In this document: one piece after another, positions 32,430 through 44,600 of the stretch | Position numbering within the stretch: the first letter of the stretch is position 1 | Layout of the letters: every line of letters starts with the position of its first letter | Source: Bactericera cockerelli | Lineage: Eukaryota > Arthropoda > Insecta > Hemiptera > Triozidae | Length of the DNA stretch: 64,000 nt | Direction of reading: 5' to 3' | Assembly: GCA_024516035.1 (NCBI GenBank) | Contig: CM044964.1 | Span: 28,473,778-28,537,777, forward strand | The notes under the pieces: generated by a model | Databases searched by the model: none | Seen by the model: only the letters and a program-made list of their open reading frames with translations | Told to the model about the DNA's origin: nothing | Made by a program: the position numbers and the translations under genes

Positions 32430-32820
32430 AAGGAGTTTCCTGCGAATGGAGGGTAAAACCCCCGTCGTGAAATGACCAAACAGCTGAAAGTAATGTTGAG
32501 AGAGAAAAAAATCGTGCACACTTGTCAATTAAGGAGCTTTTAAATGTCTCAGATGACCTAGGTCCAAGATGTGTACAAGGAAACAAAAAGGCCGAGTGAG
32601 TTAGCGCACTAGGCATTACACACACGGTGACCTGGGTTCGATTCCCAGCGGGGCAGGATTTTTTCTGCTCTGTGTTTGGGGTCCACTCATACCTCGTGAG
32701 GAAAAATGAGTAGCTGCTTTAATGTTAACAGCGACCAGTGGCGGAATTATAGGCAAAAATAAGATATTAAGTTATTAAAAATACGGAAATGTCCTATAAT
32801 TCTGCGCTACCCACTAAAAT
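32430..32820 (+). repeat. 5S/D-type tail followed by SINE family A
   Basis: 32435-32500 is the 'gagtttcctgcgaatggagg' tail also found at 45150-45210. 32585-32760 is a plus-strand family A copy: 'gagtgagttagcgcactagg', 'gacctgggttcgattcccag', 'tcatacctcgtgaggaaaaa'. Confidence 0.7.
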
Positions 32821-33059
32821 TGTGATATAATAACACAAAGAAACACATTTTTTATTTAAACAAAAAAAGCTTTGAATTTTTTTTTTAACAATAAAGAAGT
32901 AAACAAGAAAAAAATTAAACATTTCCGTGGTAACTTGTTCTTTGAGTTAGGGATATATTAAAACCTAGAAATCAGTTGGTTAAAATTATTTTCAATAAAA
33001 TCATACTTTCGTTCATCGTGATATTACAATTAATCAAACTCACTTTATTAAAAATTTAG

Positions 33060-33255
33060 TTCAATTTGGGAGTTGAACCACCGACCTCGAGATTACAAGT
33101 CCGCCGCCTGATCGATCACGCTACTGAGATAGGTAATTTATCATACTTGAGTTCATCACAATAAAATGAATCAAACCCGCCTTGCTAATTATTTGTCATG
33201 CTCGGGACTCGAACCACCGACCTCCAGGTTACAAGTCCGCCGTCGATCGAGCTAC
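33060..33255 (-). repeat. Two SINE family C copies in tandem
   Basis: Both have 'gaaccaccgacctc' and 'ttacaagtccgccg', about 130 bp apart. Confidence 0.65.
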
Positions 33256-33291
33256 TACAGCTACTAGCATCAATCATAATGAATATAAAAT

Positions 33292-33520
33292 CAAAATAAT
33301 TTGAAGATAGAAAACACTTGGCTTTTCTTGTTTTACTTAATTATTGATTTTCAATGAAATATATAAATTCCTAGGAAAAACTTCTAATTTTTTTTTTAAT
33401 TAAGTAAAAGAAAAGCCAAGTGTTTTCTATCTTCAAATTATTTCGATGTTTATTTGTTTTACCAAGAGTTGTGCATAATTATAAGTTTTTCCTGAGAACT
33501 TATATATTTCATTGAATATA
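33292..33520. repeat. Nested inverted repeats
   Basis: 'gaagatagaaaacacttggc' near 33303 is complemented near 33412, and 'caatgaaatatataaattcc' near 33352 is complemented near 33500. A foldback element or rearranged MITE. Confidence 0.6.
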
Positions 33521-33814
33521 AAATGTCTAAAGTAAGGTGGAACAAAGAAATCGTAAACTGAAGAAGATAAAACCTCAAGAAAGATTCCAAGTTGAGTGGT
33601 TTGGGATTATGGTAAAGAAAAAAGCTGGGTTAAGAATGAATGTAATGCATGGAATTGACGTATTTTTATAAATAAGAATACTATTCTATAAATTAATGCA
33701 AAATAATTTCAAGTCCATAGTATCATTATAGGATAATGTGATGCGACACGGAGTTCATTATGATAGATATTTCCAAGCTCACAACAATACAACACTCTGT
33801 TTATCTCATTATTT

Positions 33815-34070
33815 ATCTGTGCCGGGGCTCAGTGGTAAAGGCGGCAGTCTGGTAATCCAGGAATCGCGGGTGTGTGTGTGTGAGAGAGAGACTTTAGTCT
33901 CATTATTGCAGGATAGACAGAGCATTGTATTGTATTTATCTGTTAAAAAAAAAAAAAAAAAACATTCTACGCGACTCATTTCGTGGTTGAGTATTCAGAG
34001 TTCCAGTCTGGCAACCCAGAGATTCGTGGGTTCGGAACTTGCCCAATGCAACATTTATTTTCTCTCGTTT
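33815..34070 (+). repeat. SINE heads of families B and E
   Basis: 'ggggctcagtggtaaaggcg' (A-box of family B) near 33826, a poly-A run, then 'gattcgtgggttcggaactt' (B-box-like) near 34021. Confidence 0.5.
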
Positions 34071-34131
34071 GAGAATTCGACTAGACGAACTCCACAAACA
34101 CCATAAAAATCTTATAAACGAGTTCTTATTA

Positions 34132-34278
34132 AAGTTATCATATTTGTGTTAATCACAATCGTGATATCACAACTACTCAAACTCGCTTTACTAAATATTT
34201 GCTGAACTCGGGACTTGAACCACCGACCTCCAGGTTACGAGTCCGCCGCCTTATCGATCAAGCTACTGAGGTTGGTGT
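34132..34278 (-). repeat. SINE family C
   Basis: 'gttatcatatttgtgttaat', 'gggacttgaaccaccgacct' and 'tcgatcaagctactgagg'. Confidence 0.75.
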
Positions 34279-34494
34279 CTTCTTATTATGTAATAATATT
34301 ATCATTAAAATATTTTCCAGAGTATTATACACAATTGCATTTGGACTAAATACGAATTATAATTAGTGCTTAAAATTGTTAAGGTGTTAGACACCTAAAT
34401 AAAATGGTGTCTTATGCGCAAGTATTGGGGATAACGCTGGGATCAAGCGTGTTGGTGAAGATAGTGAGGTAGCTTGTAATATGTTTCACACATG

Positions 34495-34622
34495 TAGTCA
34501 AACTTGGATATATGAGAAACCTCGACTTAAGAGAACAATTTCCTGATCTTGGTTTACTCCTCTTAAAAGAAAAAAATCCGTTCCATTGAGTTCTCTTATA
34601 TCCAGGTTTCTACTGTATTTAT
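34495..34622. mobile_element. pogo/Tigger-like MITE
   Basis: 'tagtcaaacttggatatatg' at the left and 'cttatatccaggtttctact' + 'gta' at the right are inverted; AAGAGAAC motifs inside. Confidence 0.5.
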
Positions 34623-34639
34623 TATAGACCAATACGGAA

Positions 34640-35560
34640 CAGTGTTTTCAAGATATCTGAGATAGTGTTTTACACATATGTATGGAGGTAGCATGCAATA
34701 TGTTTCACATGTTATAAAACACATGTGTTTCATAACATGTCAACCTATTTATGAAATAGTGTTTTCAAAATATTTGAGATAGTGTTTGACACATGAAATG
34801 AACCTACAATAAGTTCTACCTGTTATTAAGCACATGTATTTCATATGGACCAATATGAAACAGTGTTTTCAAGATATTTGAGATAGTGTTTAACACATGT
34901 ATTTCATATGGAACAGTGATTTCAAAATATTTGAGATAGTGTTTAACACATGCAATGGCCGGTAACCTACAATAAGTTCTACCTGTAATTAAGCACATGT
35001 ATTTCATATGGACCAATATGAAACAGTGTTTCAAGATATTTGAGACAGTGTTTAACATATTTTTTTCATATGGACCAATATGAAACAGCGTTTTTTTTTT
35101 CTTCAAGATATTTGAGATAGTGTTTAACACATGTAATGGCGGTAACCTACAGAAAGTTCTACCTGTTATTAAGCACATGTATTTCATATGGACCAATATG
35201 AAACAGTGTTTTCAAGATATTTGAGATAGTGTTTTACACATGTATGGAGGTAGCATGCAATATGTTTCACATGTTATAAAACACATGTGTTTCATAACAT
35301 GTCAACCTATTTATGAAATAGTGTTTTCAAGATATTTCAGATAGTGTTTAACACATGTAATGGCGGTAACCTACGGTAAGTTCTACCTGTAATTAAGCAC
35401 ATGAATTTCATATGGACCAATATGAAACTGTGTTTTCAAGATATTTGAGACAGTGTTTAACACATGTTTTTCATATGGACCAATATGAAACAGCGTTTTT
35501 TTTTTCTTCAAGATATTTGAGATAGTGTTTTACACATGTATGGAGGTAACGTACGAGACA
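34640..35560 (-). repeat. Complex satellite downstream of the mitoferrin stop
   Basis: Units of variable length share 'cagtgttttcaagatatttg', 'agatagtgtttaacacatgt', 'catatggaccaatatgaaac' and 'aagttctacctgttattaag'. It starts about 40 bp beyond the modelled stop codon and so may be transcribed as 3' UTR. Confidence 0.8.
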
Positions 35561-35600
35561 CTAGCGGTGCGACTGACGCAAGGCAAGGTTGGTGGGACTA

Positions 35601-35635
35601 TCAGAAAGATCGAAATGATGTGTCCAGGGGGAGCT
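35601..35635 (-). CDS. Probable mitoferrin last exon (stop codon)
   Basis: Acceptor ATTGTTTCAG before 35635; joined to exon 7 it reads [11 protein letters not shown] then TGA. Short, supported only by acceptor quality, phase and the stop. Confidence 0.45.
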
Positions 35636-38600
35636 CTGAAACAATAGAGAAGAAAATAAGTAAATAAACGGTTGCCATGGTGATGATAAATAAAGGGTTG
35701 CCATAAACTAACTACCAGATGCACCAGATAAATAAATAAAACGTTGCCATGGTGATGATGATAAACAAAGGGTTGCCATGGTGATGATAAATAAATGGTT
35801 GCCATGGTGATGATGATAAATAAACGGTTACCATAGTGATGATTATAAATAATTGGTTGCCATGGTGATAAATAAACGGTTGCCATGGTGATGATGATAA
35901 ATAAACGGTTGCTATGGTGATGATGATAAATAAATGGTAAAATAAATTTTCTCTTCTCTCTCTTTTTGTTACTTCTATACTAATTTATTCTCATATAATT
36001 TAACTAGTTATATTGTACCTTTTTTCATTTCTACTATTACTTCCGATAAATTTCTAATATTACAAATTGGAAGTATTGGGTTCGTTTTTGTAAATAAAAA
36101 AGGTATTTTTTTGCTCCGATTTCAATTTTTTTCATACTTCTGGACGTTTTTTTCTTACATATAATTTATTTTTCATACTTCCTCTTTTTGCTAGGTTTCT
36201 AAGGGAGTTGTCCTGTTTCCATCCTTTTGTTTTATTTTCATTATTTCCTTGATCATATTACTGATTGAATTCCAGTTTTTTTCACTTCTAAGCATTTCTT
36301 TTATTATGTTTTCTGAAGTCAATATCTTTCCAACTTCGTCAGAACATTTCCTATGATGGTCTAGGAAGCGAATACAGTCAGAGACGGTGTGTTGAGGGCT
36401 GTCTGAGTCATGCTCACAGTAAAGACATGCTTCACTCCTTGTCTTTTTTATTTTGAACAAAGAACTGCCAAAACTCCCATGTCTTGTAATGAATTGACTT
36501 AACTCGTATGTTAGATTTCCACGGTTCCTTGTAATCCATTCATCAATATTTGGTATCAACTTCTTTGTACATTGTCCGTTATTTATTTCATTGCTCCATT
36601 TTTCTTTCTATTTTTTCAAAGTATCTTATCAAATAGATTCCTCTCCACTTTCATCTCCATTAGCCTCTGATGATATTTCTTCTTCACATTCACTTTTTTC
36701 TTCTGCGTTTCTTTTTTTTAATTTCATAAATACTTATTTTTTTCTTCTATCATGAATTCGATTGGAAGGGAGCTCGTTATCATCACCTGTAAGGGGGTGA
36801 TGATGATAAATAAACAATTGCCATGGTGATGATGATATCTTAATAGACGCTAATGTATTGGAGGTCATGGTGTTTAAGGTGCTAGTCTGGTAATCCACTT
36901 TATTTGAATGACACCCAATGCATATTTGACCACATAAGAAGTTTAGAAATAAATAAAAAAATCTTCTGTCTGATCGCCCAAGGGTCGAATTATGAAACAG
37001 TATTAGTTAATCTTAGTGGACAATATCCCTTAATTCTCACCTTGACAATAATTGTAAAGGTCATATCTAAGCCGACTTTGTAGCTGTATACTACTTCTGT
37101 GGAATAACGGAGCTGTGGCCAGCCTTGGTGGCGGAAACCTTGTTTTAGAATACCTATCGGTCAGCTGATAAAATCTTATGGTCAGCTTAGATTTCCTAGT
37201 CCTGTTTCATAATACGGACCTCAGTGTTCCGCATTAACCTCATCCAGCCTGGGTTGGGTCGTAGTTAATTTTGTATTATTTTTTTTTAAATACTACCCAG
37301 TCGTATTTGTATTAATCACCTTCGTGATATCACAACAACTCAAACGCGCTCTACTAAATCTACGCTGAAACGGGGACTTCAACCGCCGACCTCCAGGTTA
37401 CAAGTCCGCCGCCTTATCAATCAAGCTACTGGAAGGAAGGACTTTAAGTCTGGCTGGGGGACGTTAAACAGGGAGAGGACTATAAACAGAGAACAAACTA
37501 GCCAACCCTTACAAGCCAGGCTAGCTTGCAGTTTCCTAAGGGTTTAATGGCTTATAAAGAAAAGTCCAAGTCCTCACGATGGTTGATCGCACATAAAAAT
37601 GTGTGGTTCAGGACAAGCCAACTTTGAAATAAAGTTGGCTGGAGACCATCACTCACCCCACCATCACTCAAGCTGGCTACAACAACAACAACTTATTTAA
37701 TTTCATTTTACAGTTTTTTCATTAAAATCTCCTCTTGAAGAACAATATTGAGGTCAGTGGTTGGGTTTAACTACACATTCTTTTTTTTTTTTTATCATGT
37801 CCTATTTTGTTGAATGTATGTAGTTGACCAATAAAGAATTAAATATGTAATAATAATATATAATAATATCGCCTTTTTTTATACTGCCCGATTAGGACTA
37901 TAAAAGTCCCATTATTCCAGCAGTAAGCCCAAGACATATTATTATGTGGTAAAAATCCCAAATGGGAGGATAACTTGTCATGTCCCGGCTGGGTTTCGAA
38001 CCCACGACCTCTAGAGTCTTTGGATTCACAGAGTGCCGCCTTTACCACTGAGCTACCGGGACAGACAATCGAACTACGTGTTTCACACTCACTCGCCGCC
38101 GTGCTGTCCAGCAGGCGCGTGTTCACCAGCTCCGTCTGCTCGCCCGCGTGGCCCGTGGTGAAGGCTAGGGCCACGCTGCCCCCCCGCCCCTGGCCCCCCC
38201 GCCCCTGCCCCCCCCGCCACGCGTCCGTCTCCATGAACTTGGTGACGCCGAAGCTCTTGTTGTCCCCCGAGGAGGAGTGGGGGTGGGGGTGGGGTAGTAT
38301 TGAGGGAGACTCGTCGTCGGCCGTGTTTCTGGCCCTACCCGGGGGTGGTACACTCGAGGACTCTGTGGAAGATTTATTTATTTAGAAACTCTTTATTAGC
38401 AGAACATATAGTTATACAGACAAACAATGGTAAAAATTAAATATAAAATTGACAGTATTAATAATATAAACAAGAAAAATAAAAATAAAATATATACATA
38501 AGTCCTAACTAAAGGGCGGGGTTATTGCCTATGGCAATCTCTTCCACCCAACACTGGTATTGTTATTATTTCGAGGTAGATACTTTTTTTTTTTTTTTGC

Positions 38601-41600
38601 TTCTAAGTTAATAGTGAGGAGACATGTCAGTCTATCTCACTAAAACTATAACTAGTATGTTAAAATTAATTGTTTAAAAATTTCCGCACAAGATGACAAG
38701 TTTGCAGGATCACACTCTTCTGGATAGTTGTTTCTACAGGGTGTCGCATATCCAATAGCTTCAAATTTTCTTTAAAATTGCGAGATGTAACTCCTTCACT
38801 TGACATGACAATTATTATTATTATTATTTAATGATACTCACCGTGCCTGAGTGCAGTAGAGGACTAGGCTTGCACCGGACGGTAATTTTTTTGTGATTTG
38901 AATATTTTTTTGGTAATGTAATTTTTTTCTCTCATTTTAATGTTTTTAGTTATTTATTTTTTTTACTTAATGAGTGGAAGATTACAGCATAAGATAGAAT
39001 TGGTTGATGGGCTGAAATACAGCAGACATATATGGTCGTCAAAGCCGTCGTCAAAAATTAATAATAATTAATTGTAACTTTTTAGTAATTTTAATGGTAT
39101 TTTCTGTTATTTTAATAGTATTTTTTTGCTATTATTTTTAATGGTATTTTTTACTGTTGTAATTTTGATCAACTACACTCAGGCAGAATTAACCGGACAC
39201 TTGTTGTTTTTCCATTTGACGCCATGTATTTCCATAGGACGGTTAATTCTGCCAGTGAGTACAGTAACACTTATTTACAATACAAATAATTACAAATTAA
39301 AATACAATAGATAGAAGAAAAAAATAAAGAAAAAATAAATAAATATATACATAATACATTATGTCCTAACTAAAGCGCGGGGTTATTGCCTTTGACAATC
39401 TCTTCCACCTAACCCTCGTTTTTGTTGTTGTTGTTGTAATTGTTAACAACTACATAGTACCACTCACCCATAGCCAGCGCCTCCGCCACGGGGAGGGGCG
39501 GGGTCGCCGCGGCGGGCAGCAGGCCAGGCAGGGGCTCCGTCAGCAGATACTTGAACAGCTCGTACGTGGACCAGCAGATCGCTGTCGACGGCATCTGGTA
39601 GACGACGCGCGCCTGGAGGCCGCGGAAGAAGCCGGCGGCGCCCCCCAGCTTGTAGACAGAGCGCAGCGCGGCCAAGAGACCCGAGATCTTCTCCTGCAAC
39701 AACGAGGCCGAGTTATTATTATTATTATACAATGCTTTATCTCTATATATAAAACAGAAAAAAGGACTACCTACCTATGTTTGTTTGTTTGTTTGTCCGG
39801 AGTTGTTTAGCCAAAACGGTAAGAGATAGCGAAAAATGTCTCAGAATTGACCCCCCCCAAAACCATTATCGCTTTGTCCAGAAAAATTATAAAAAGTTCA
39901 AAAAGGCATTACTGTCCAGCAGTATGGCCTTAGTAAATTTGAAATTTAGTCCCGTTGCAAAGCACGGGCAAACCTCTAGTTATTATTAAAAAGTAGTCGC
40001 CCCTGGGGCATGGACTCTGAATGTTACAGACTTCTCTTTAAATAAATATTCATTTAAAAAAAAGTAGTCACCGTGACAGAGTGAGTTAGCGCGCTAAGCT
40101 TTGCACGCATGGTGCCCTGGGTTCGATCCCCAGCGGGACAGGAAACTTTCTGCTCTGTACTTGGATGTTTGGGGTCCACTCATACCTCGCGAGGAAAAAT
40201 GAGTAGTTACTTGTAATATGCTGCGCTACCCACAAAAATTGTGAAGAGGCCTTGTGCTTAACCACAAATAAAATCATACATAATTCTTACTTAATACTTA
40301 TTATTATTTAAAAAAAATATTAGATATAAAAAGTCGCATGTACAGTGCAAATAATTGTTATTATTATTTTGTAAAAATGTGAAAATTACAAATAATTATT
40401 ACCAAAATTAAAAAAAATGGAAGCAATATAAAGGAAAAAAATAGATAAATATATACACACATAATAAATATCCGAACTAAAGGGCGGGGTTATTGCCTAT
40501 GGCAATCTCTTCCACCCAACCCTTAATTTGTAATTTTGTAGATTGAATCTATTTTTACCATAAATATCTTATACAAAGGTATACATTTCTACATGTTAAT
40601 TTTGTTAACTTTATTCGACTGAACTTAATAATAGGTAATAATGATAAGCACAAGTATATCCTTTTAAAAAATATGGGCCACCCATGAATGACTTTTATAT
40701 TTTAAGAATTAATTTTTTTTTTTTTTCCTCAATAGATCTTTTGTTGGTGCTGCTACCTATCAATTTTTAGTTTCTATTACCTGAAGAGCAATAGAAATTA
40801 AATACATTAAGGGCTTTTAATAACTCGTATTTTAAGAATTGCTTCAATTGTTTTATTTTTTTTATAGATTTTTGTTGGTGTTGCTACCTATCAATGTTTA
40901 GTTTCTATTACCTGAAAGGTGTACAAAATCCAGTGGTGTAGTGATGGCTTACCTTGGACTGTTGTGTATTGAGGAAGGTCTTGCACACAGTGGTGTAGTG
41001 ATGGCTTACCTTGGACTGTTGTGTATTGAGGAAGGTCTTGCACACAGTGGTGTAGTGATGGCTTACCTTGGACTGTTGTGTATTGAGGAAGCACAGTGGT
41101 GTAGTGATGGCTTACCTTGGACTGTTGTGTATTGAGGAAGATCTTGCAGTGGTGTAGTGATGGCTTACCTTGGACTGTTGTGTATTGAGGAAGGTCTTGC
41201 ACACAGTGGTGTAGTGATGGCTTACCTTGGACTGTTGTGTATTGAGGAAGCACAGTGGTGTAGTGATGGCTTACCTTGGACTGTTGTGTATTGAGGAAGA
41301 TCTTGCAGTGGTGTAGTGATGGCTTACCTTGGACTGTTGTGTATTGAGAAAGGTCTTGTAGTGATGGCTTACCTTGGACTGTTGTGTATTGAGGAAGGTC
41401 TTGCTCAGTGGTGTAGTGATGGCTTACCTTGGACTGTTGTGTATTGAGAAAGGTCTTGTAGTGATGGCTTACCTTGGACTGTTGTGTATTGAGGAAGGTC
41501 TTGCACACAGTGGTGTAGTGATGGCTTACCTTGGACTGTTGTGTATTGAGGAAGGTCTTGCACACAGTGGTGTAGTGATGGCTTACCTTGGACTGTTGTA

Positions 41601-44600
41601 TATTGAGGAAGGTCTTGCACACAGTGGTGTAGTGATGGCTTACCTTGGACTGTTGTGTATTGAGGAAGGTCTTGCACACAGTGGTGTAGTGATGGCTTAC
41701 CTTGGACTGTTGTGTATTGAGGAAGATCTTGCAGTGGTGTAGTGATGGCTTACCTTGGACTGTTGTGTATTGAGGAAGATCTTGCAGTGGTGTAGTGATG
41801 GCTTACCTTGGACTGTTGTGTATTGAGGAAGGTCTTGCACACAGTGGTGTAGTGATGGCTTACCTTGGACTGTTGTGTATTGAGGAAGATCTTGCAGTGG
41901 TGTAGTGATGGCTTACCTTGGACTGTTGTGTATTGAGGAAGGTCTTGCACAGTGGTGTAGTGATGGCTTACCTTGGACTGTTGTGTATTGAGGAAGATCT
42001 TGTAGTGGTGTAGTGATGACTTACCTTGGACTGTTTTGTATTGAGGAAGGTCTTGCACAGTGGTGTAGTGATGGCTTACCTTGGACTGTTGTGTATTGAG
42101 GAAGGTCTTGCACACAGTGCTGTAGTGATGGCTTACCTTGGACTGTTGTGTATTGAGGAAGGTCTTGCACACAGTGCTGTAGTGATGGCTTACCTTGGAC
42201 TGTTGTGTATTGAGGAAGGTCTTGCACAGTGGTGTAGTGATGGCTTACCTTGGACTGTTGTGTATTGAGGAAGGTCTTGCACACAGTGGTGTAGTGATGG
42301 CTTACCTTGGACTGTTGTGTATTGAGGAAGGTCTTGCACAGTGGTGTAGTGATGGCTTACCTTGGACTGTTGTGTATTGAGGAAGGTCTTGCACAGTGGT
42401 GTAGTGATGGCTTACCTTGGACTGTTGTGTATTGAGGAAGGTCTTGCACAGTGGTGTAGTGATGGCTTACCTTGGACTGTTGTGTATTGAGGAAGGTTTT
42501 GCACAGTAGTGTAGTGATGGCTTACCTTGGACTGTTGTGTATTGAGGAAGGTCTTGCACAGTGGTGTAGTGATGGCTTACCTTGGACTGTTGTGTATTGA
42601 GGAAGGTCTTGCACAGTGGTGTGTAGTGATGGCTTACCTTGGACTGTTGTGTATTGAGGATTATCTTGCAGTGGTGTAGTGATGGCTTACCTTGGACTGT
42701 TGTGTATTGAGGAAGGTCTTGCACACAGTGGTGTAGTGATGGCTTACCTTGGACTGTCGTGTATTGAGGAAGATCTTGCAGTGGTGTAGTGATGGCTTAC
42801 CTTGGACTGTTGTGTATTGAGGAAGGTTTTGCAGACATCCAGTGGTGTGGTGATGGCTGCGGCTACCCCCCCGGATATTGCTCCACTCAGCATGTGAGCC
42901 ACGGGGTTGTAGGACCTACTGGGATTCGTCACTGTTTGCATCACCTGAAGACATATTTTTATTTATTCATTAAGCCCGAATTATGAAACAGGCTTTTTTT
43001 TTACACCTTAGAGTTCTGTCCCGGAACTGTTTAACACATTACTTCGGGCCAGGCATAATGTCATTAGGGCATACAACTTGAAAAAATATATTAAAAAATA
43101 ACATTATTTTTTATACATATAATTGACTTTGTACCTTTATTTTTGACAATAAGTTGTCTTATAATTTTATTGTACAAAAAAAATAACCTATTCTATTCTA
43201 TAATACCATTCAATGAATCCATCATTTTTTTTTTTTTTGGTTTACATTTTTCATGATGAAGTAGGCACATTGAACTCTGAAGTAGGCGACTACTGAGCTG
43301 ACAGAACATTGAAGAGACGCTACCTCGTTGGTTACTATATTGTTCACTCTAAAATTTCATAATGTGAAGTGGTAAAAAATCTCCAAAAAAGGCTGTGTAT
43401 TTTTCATTTATTTTGTTTCGATTAGCTTTTTTTATTTTATTATTATCTGACCTGGTTGCAGGGTTTTCGGTGAAACCCTTACAATTAACACTGCGACCTA
43501 ATTATATCTATTGTGACCAGTTGATTCTATTGTTGTTTAGGGTTAATTTATTAGGGATGGGCTAAGAAAAATTGATATTATTTTAGATTTGATTCCTAGG
43601 TATGAGAAGGTTCAGCCTAGAAAGTATTTCCAGTATAAGGTAATGCAATATTGTAGAAATAAACAATATTGTTGATTCTATTTAGTTTTAACGTTCTGAT
43701 TGAGATGGATAGTCAGGACGAGGGGGCTTTACTATACATTCGCTGGGAATCATACCAGCTACCCACAACATTAACCTCACCCAATCGATTACCTTCATTT
43801 TATTTTATTTTTATATTAGAATTTACACTTTCTAGTCAACCCATTGTAACAATTTTCTTAAATTAATACAATATACGTTTGAATTGAATTGAATTGAATT
43901 TTATTTTATGCCATTTTACATTCATTTCTTGTCAATCCATAGTAACAATTTTCTTTAATTGAGACAAATATACGTTTGAATTGAATTTTATGCTATTTTA
44001 TTACCTCATAGGTGATGAAGTGAATGGACTGGAAGGGTACGTTCATAGCGAGCTGCGTCGTATAGGATCGGTAGAACGCGCCCAAGCCCTCAGTCTTGTA
44101 AACGGTTCTTATTGTGTCGAAAACCGTCCGGTAGGGACTGTTGTACATTTGTAAACGCTGCTTGACAACTGAAACGAGAATGCAATTTGGATTAAGAATT
44201 AATATTTTTTTCTTCTATTTTTTTAATTTTGTTTGCACAAAACAATTAATGTTGCAACTACGCAAATATTTACATGAAAAAGTTAGTAGTTACCTTGGCC
44301 GAGAGTTAGCGCACTACGCATAGCACGCCTGGTGACCTGGGTTCGATATCTGGCTGGGGGACGTTAAACACGGTGACCAGTGTCTCGCTAGAGGACTATA
44401 AATAATAATATCGCCTTCTTTATACTGGCCGATTATTACTAATGAGCCCCATTATTCCAGCCGTAAGCCCAACACGTATGTGGTCAAAATCCCAAATGGG
44501 AGGATAACTTGTCATGTCCCGGCTGGGTTTTGAACCGTCACCTATGGATTACCAGTCAGACGCCTTGACCACTGAGCTACTGGGACAGGTGTTTAAAAGC

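Noticed and set aside
40891..42724. Long open frames of [19 protein letters not shown] or [12 protein letters not shown] repeats
   Set aside because: Result from a 57-bp tandem array (19 codons) copied from a mitoferrin exon end; no independent start or conserved domain.
40930..42850. CRISPR array
   Set aside because: Units are contiguous without unique spacers, and the context is a eukaryotic intron.
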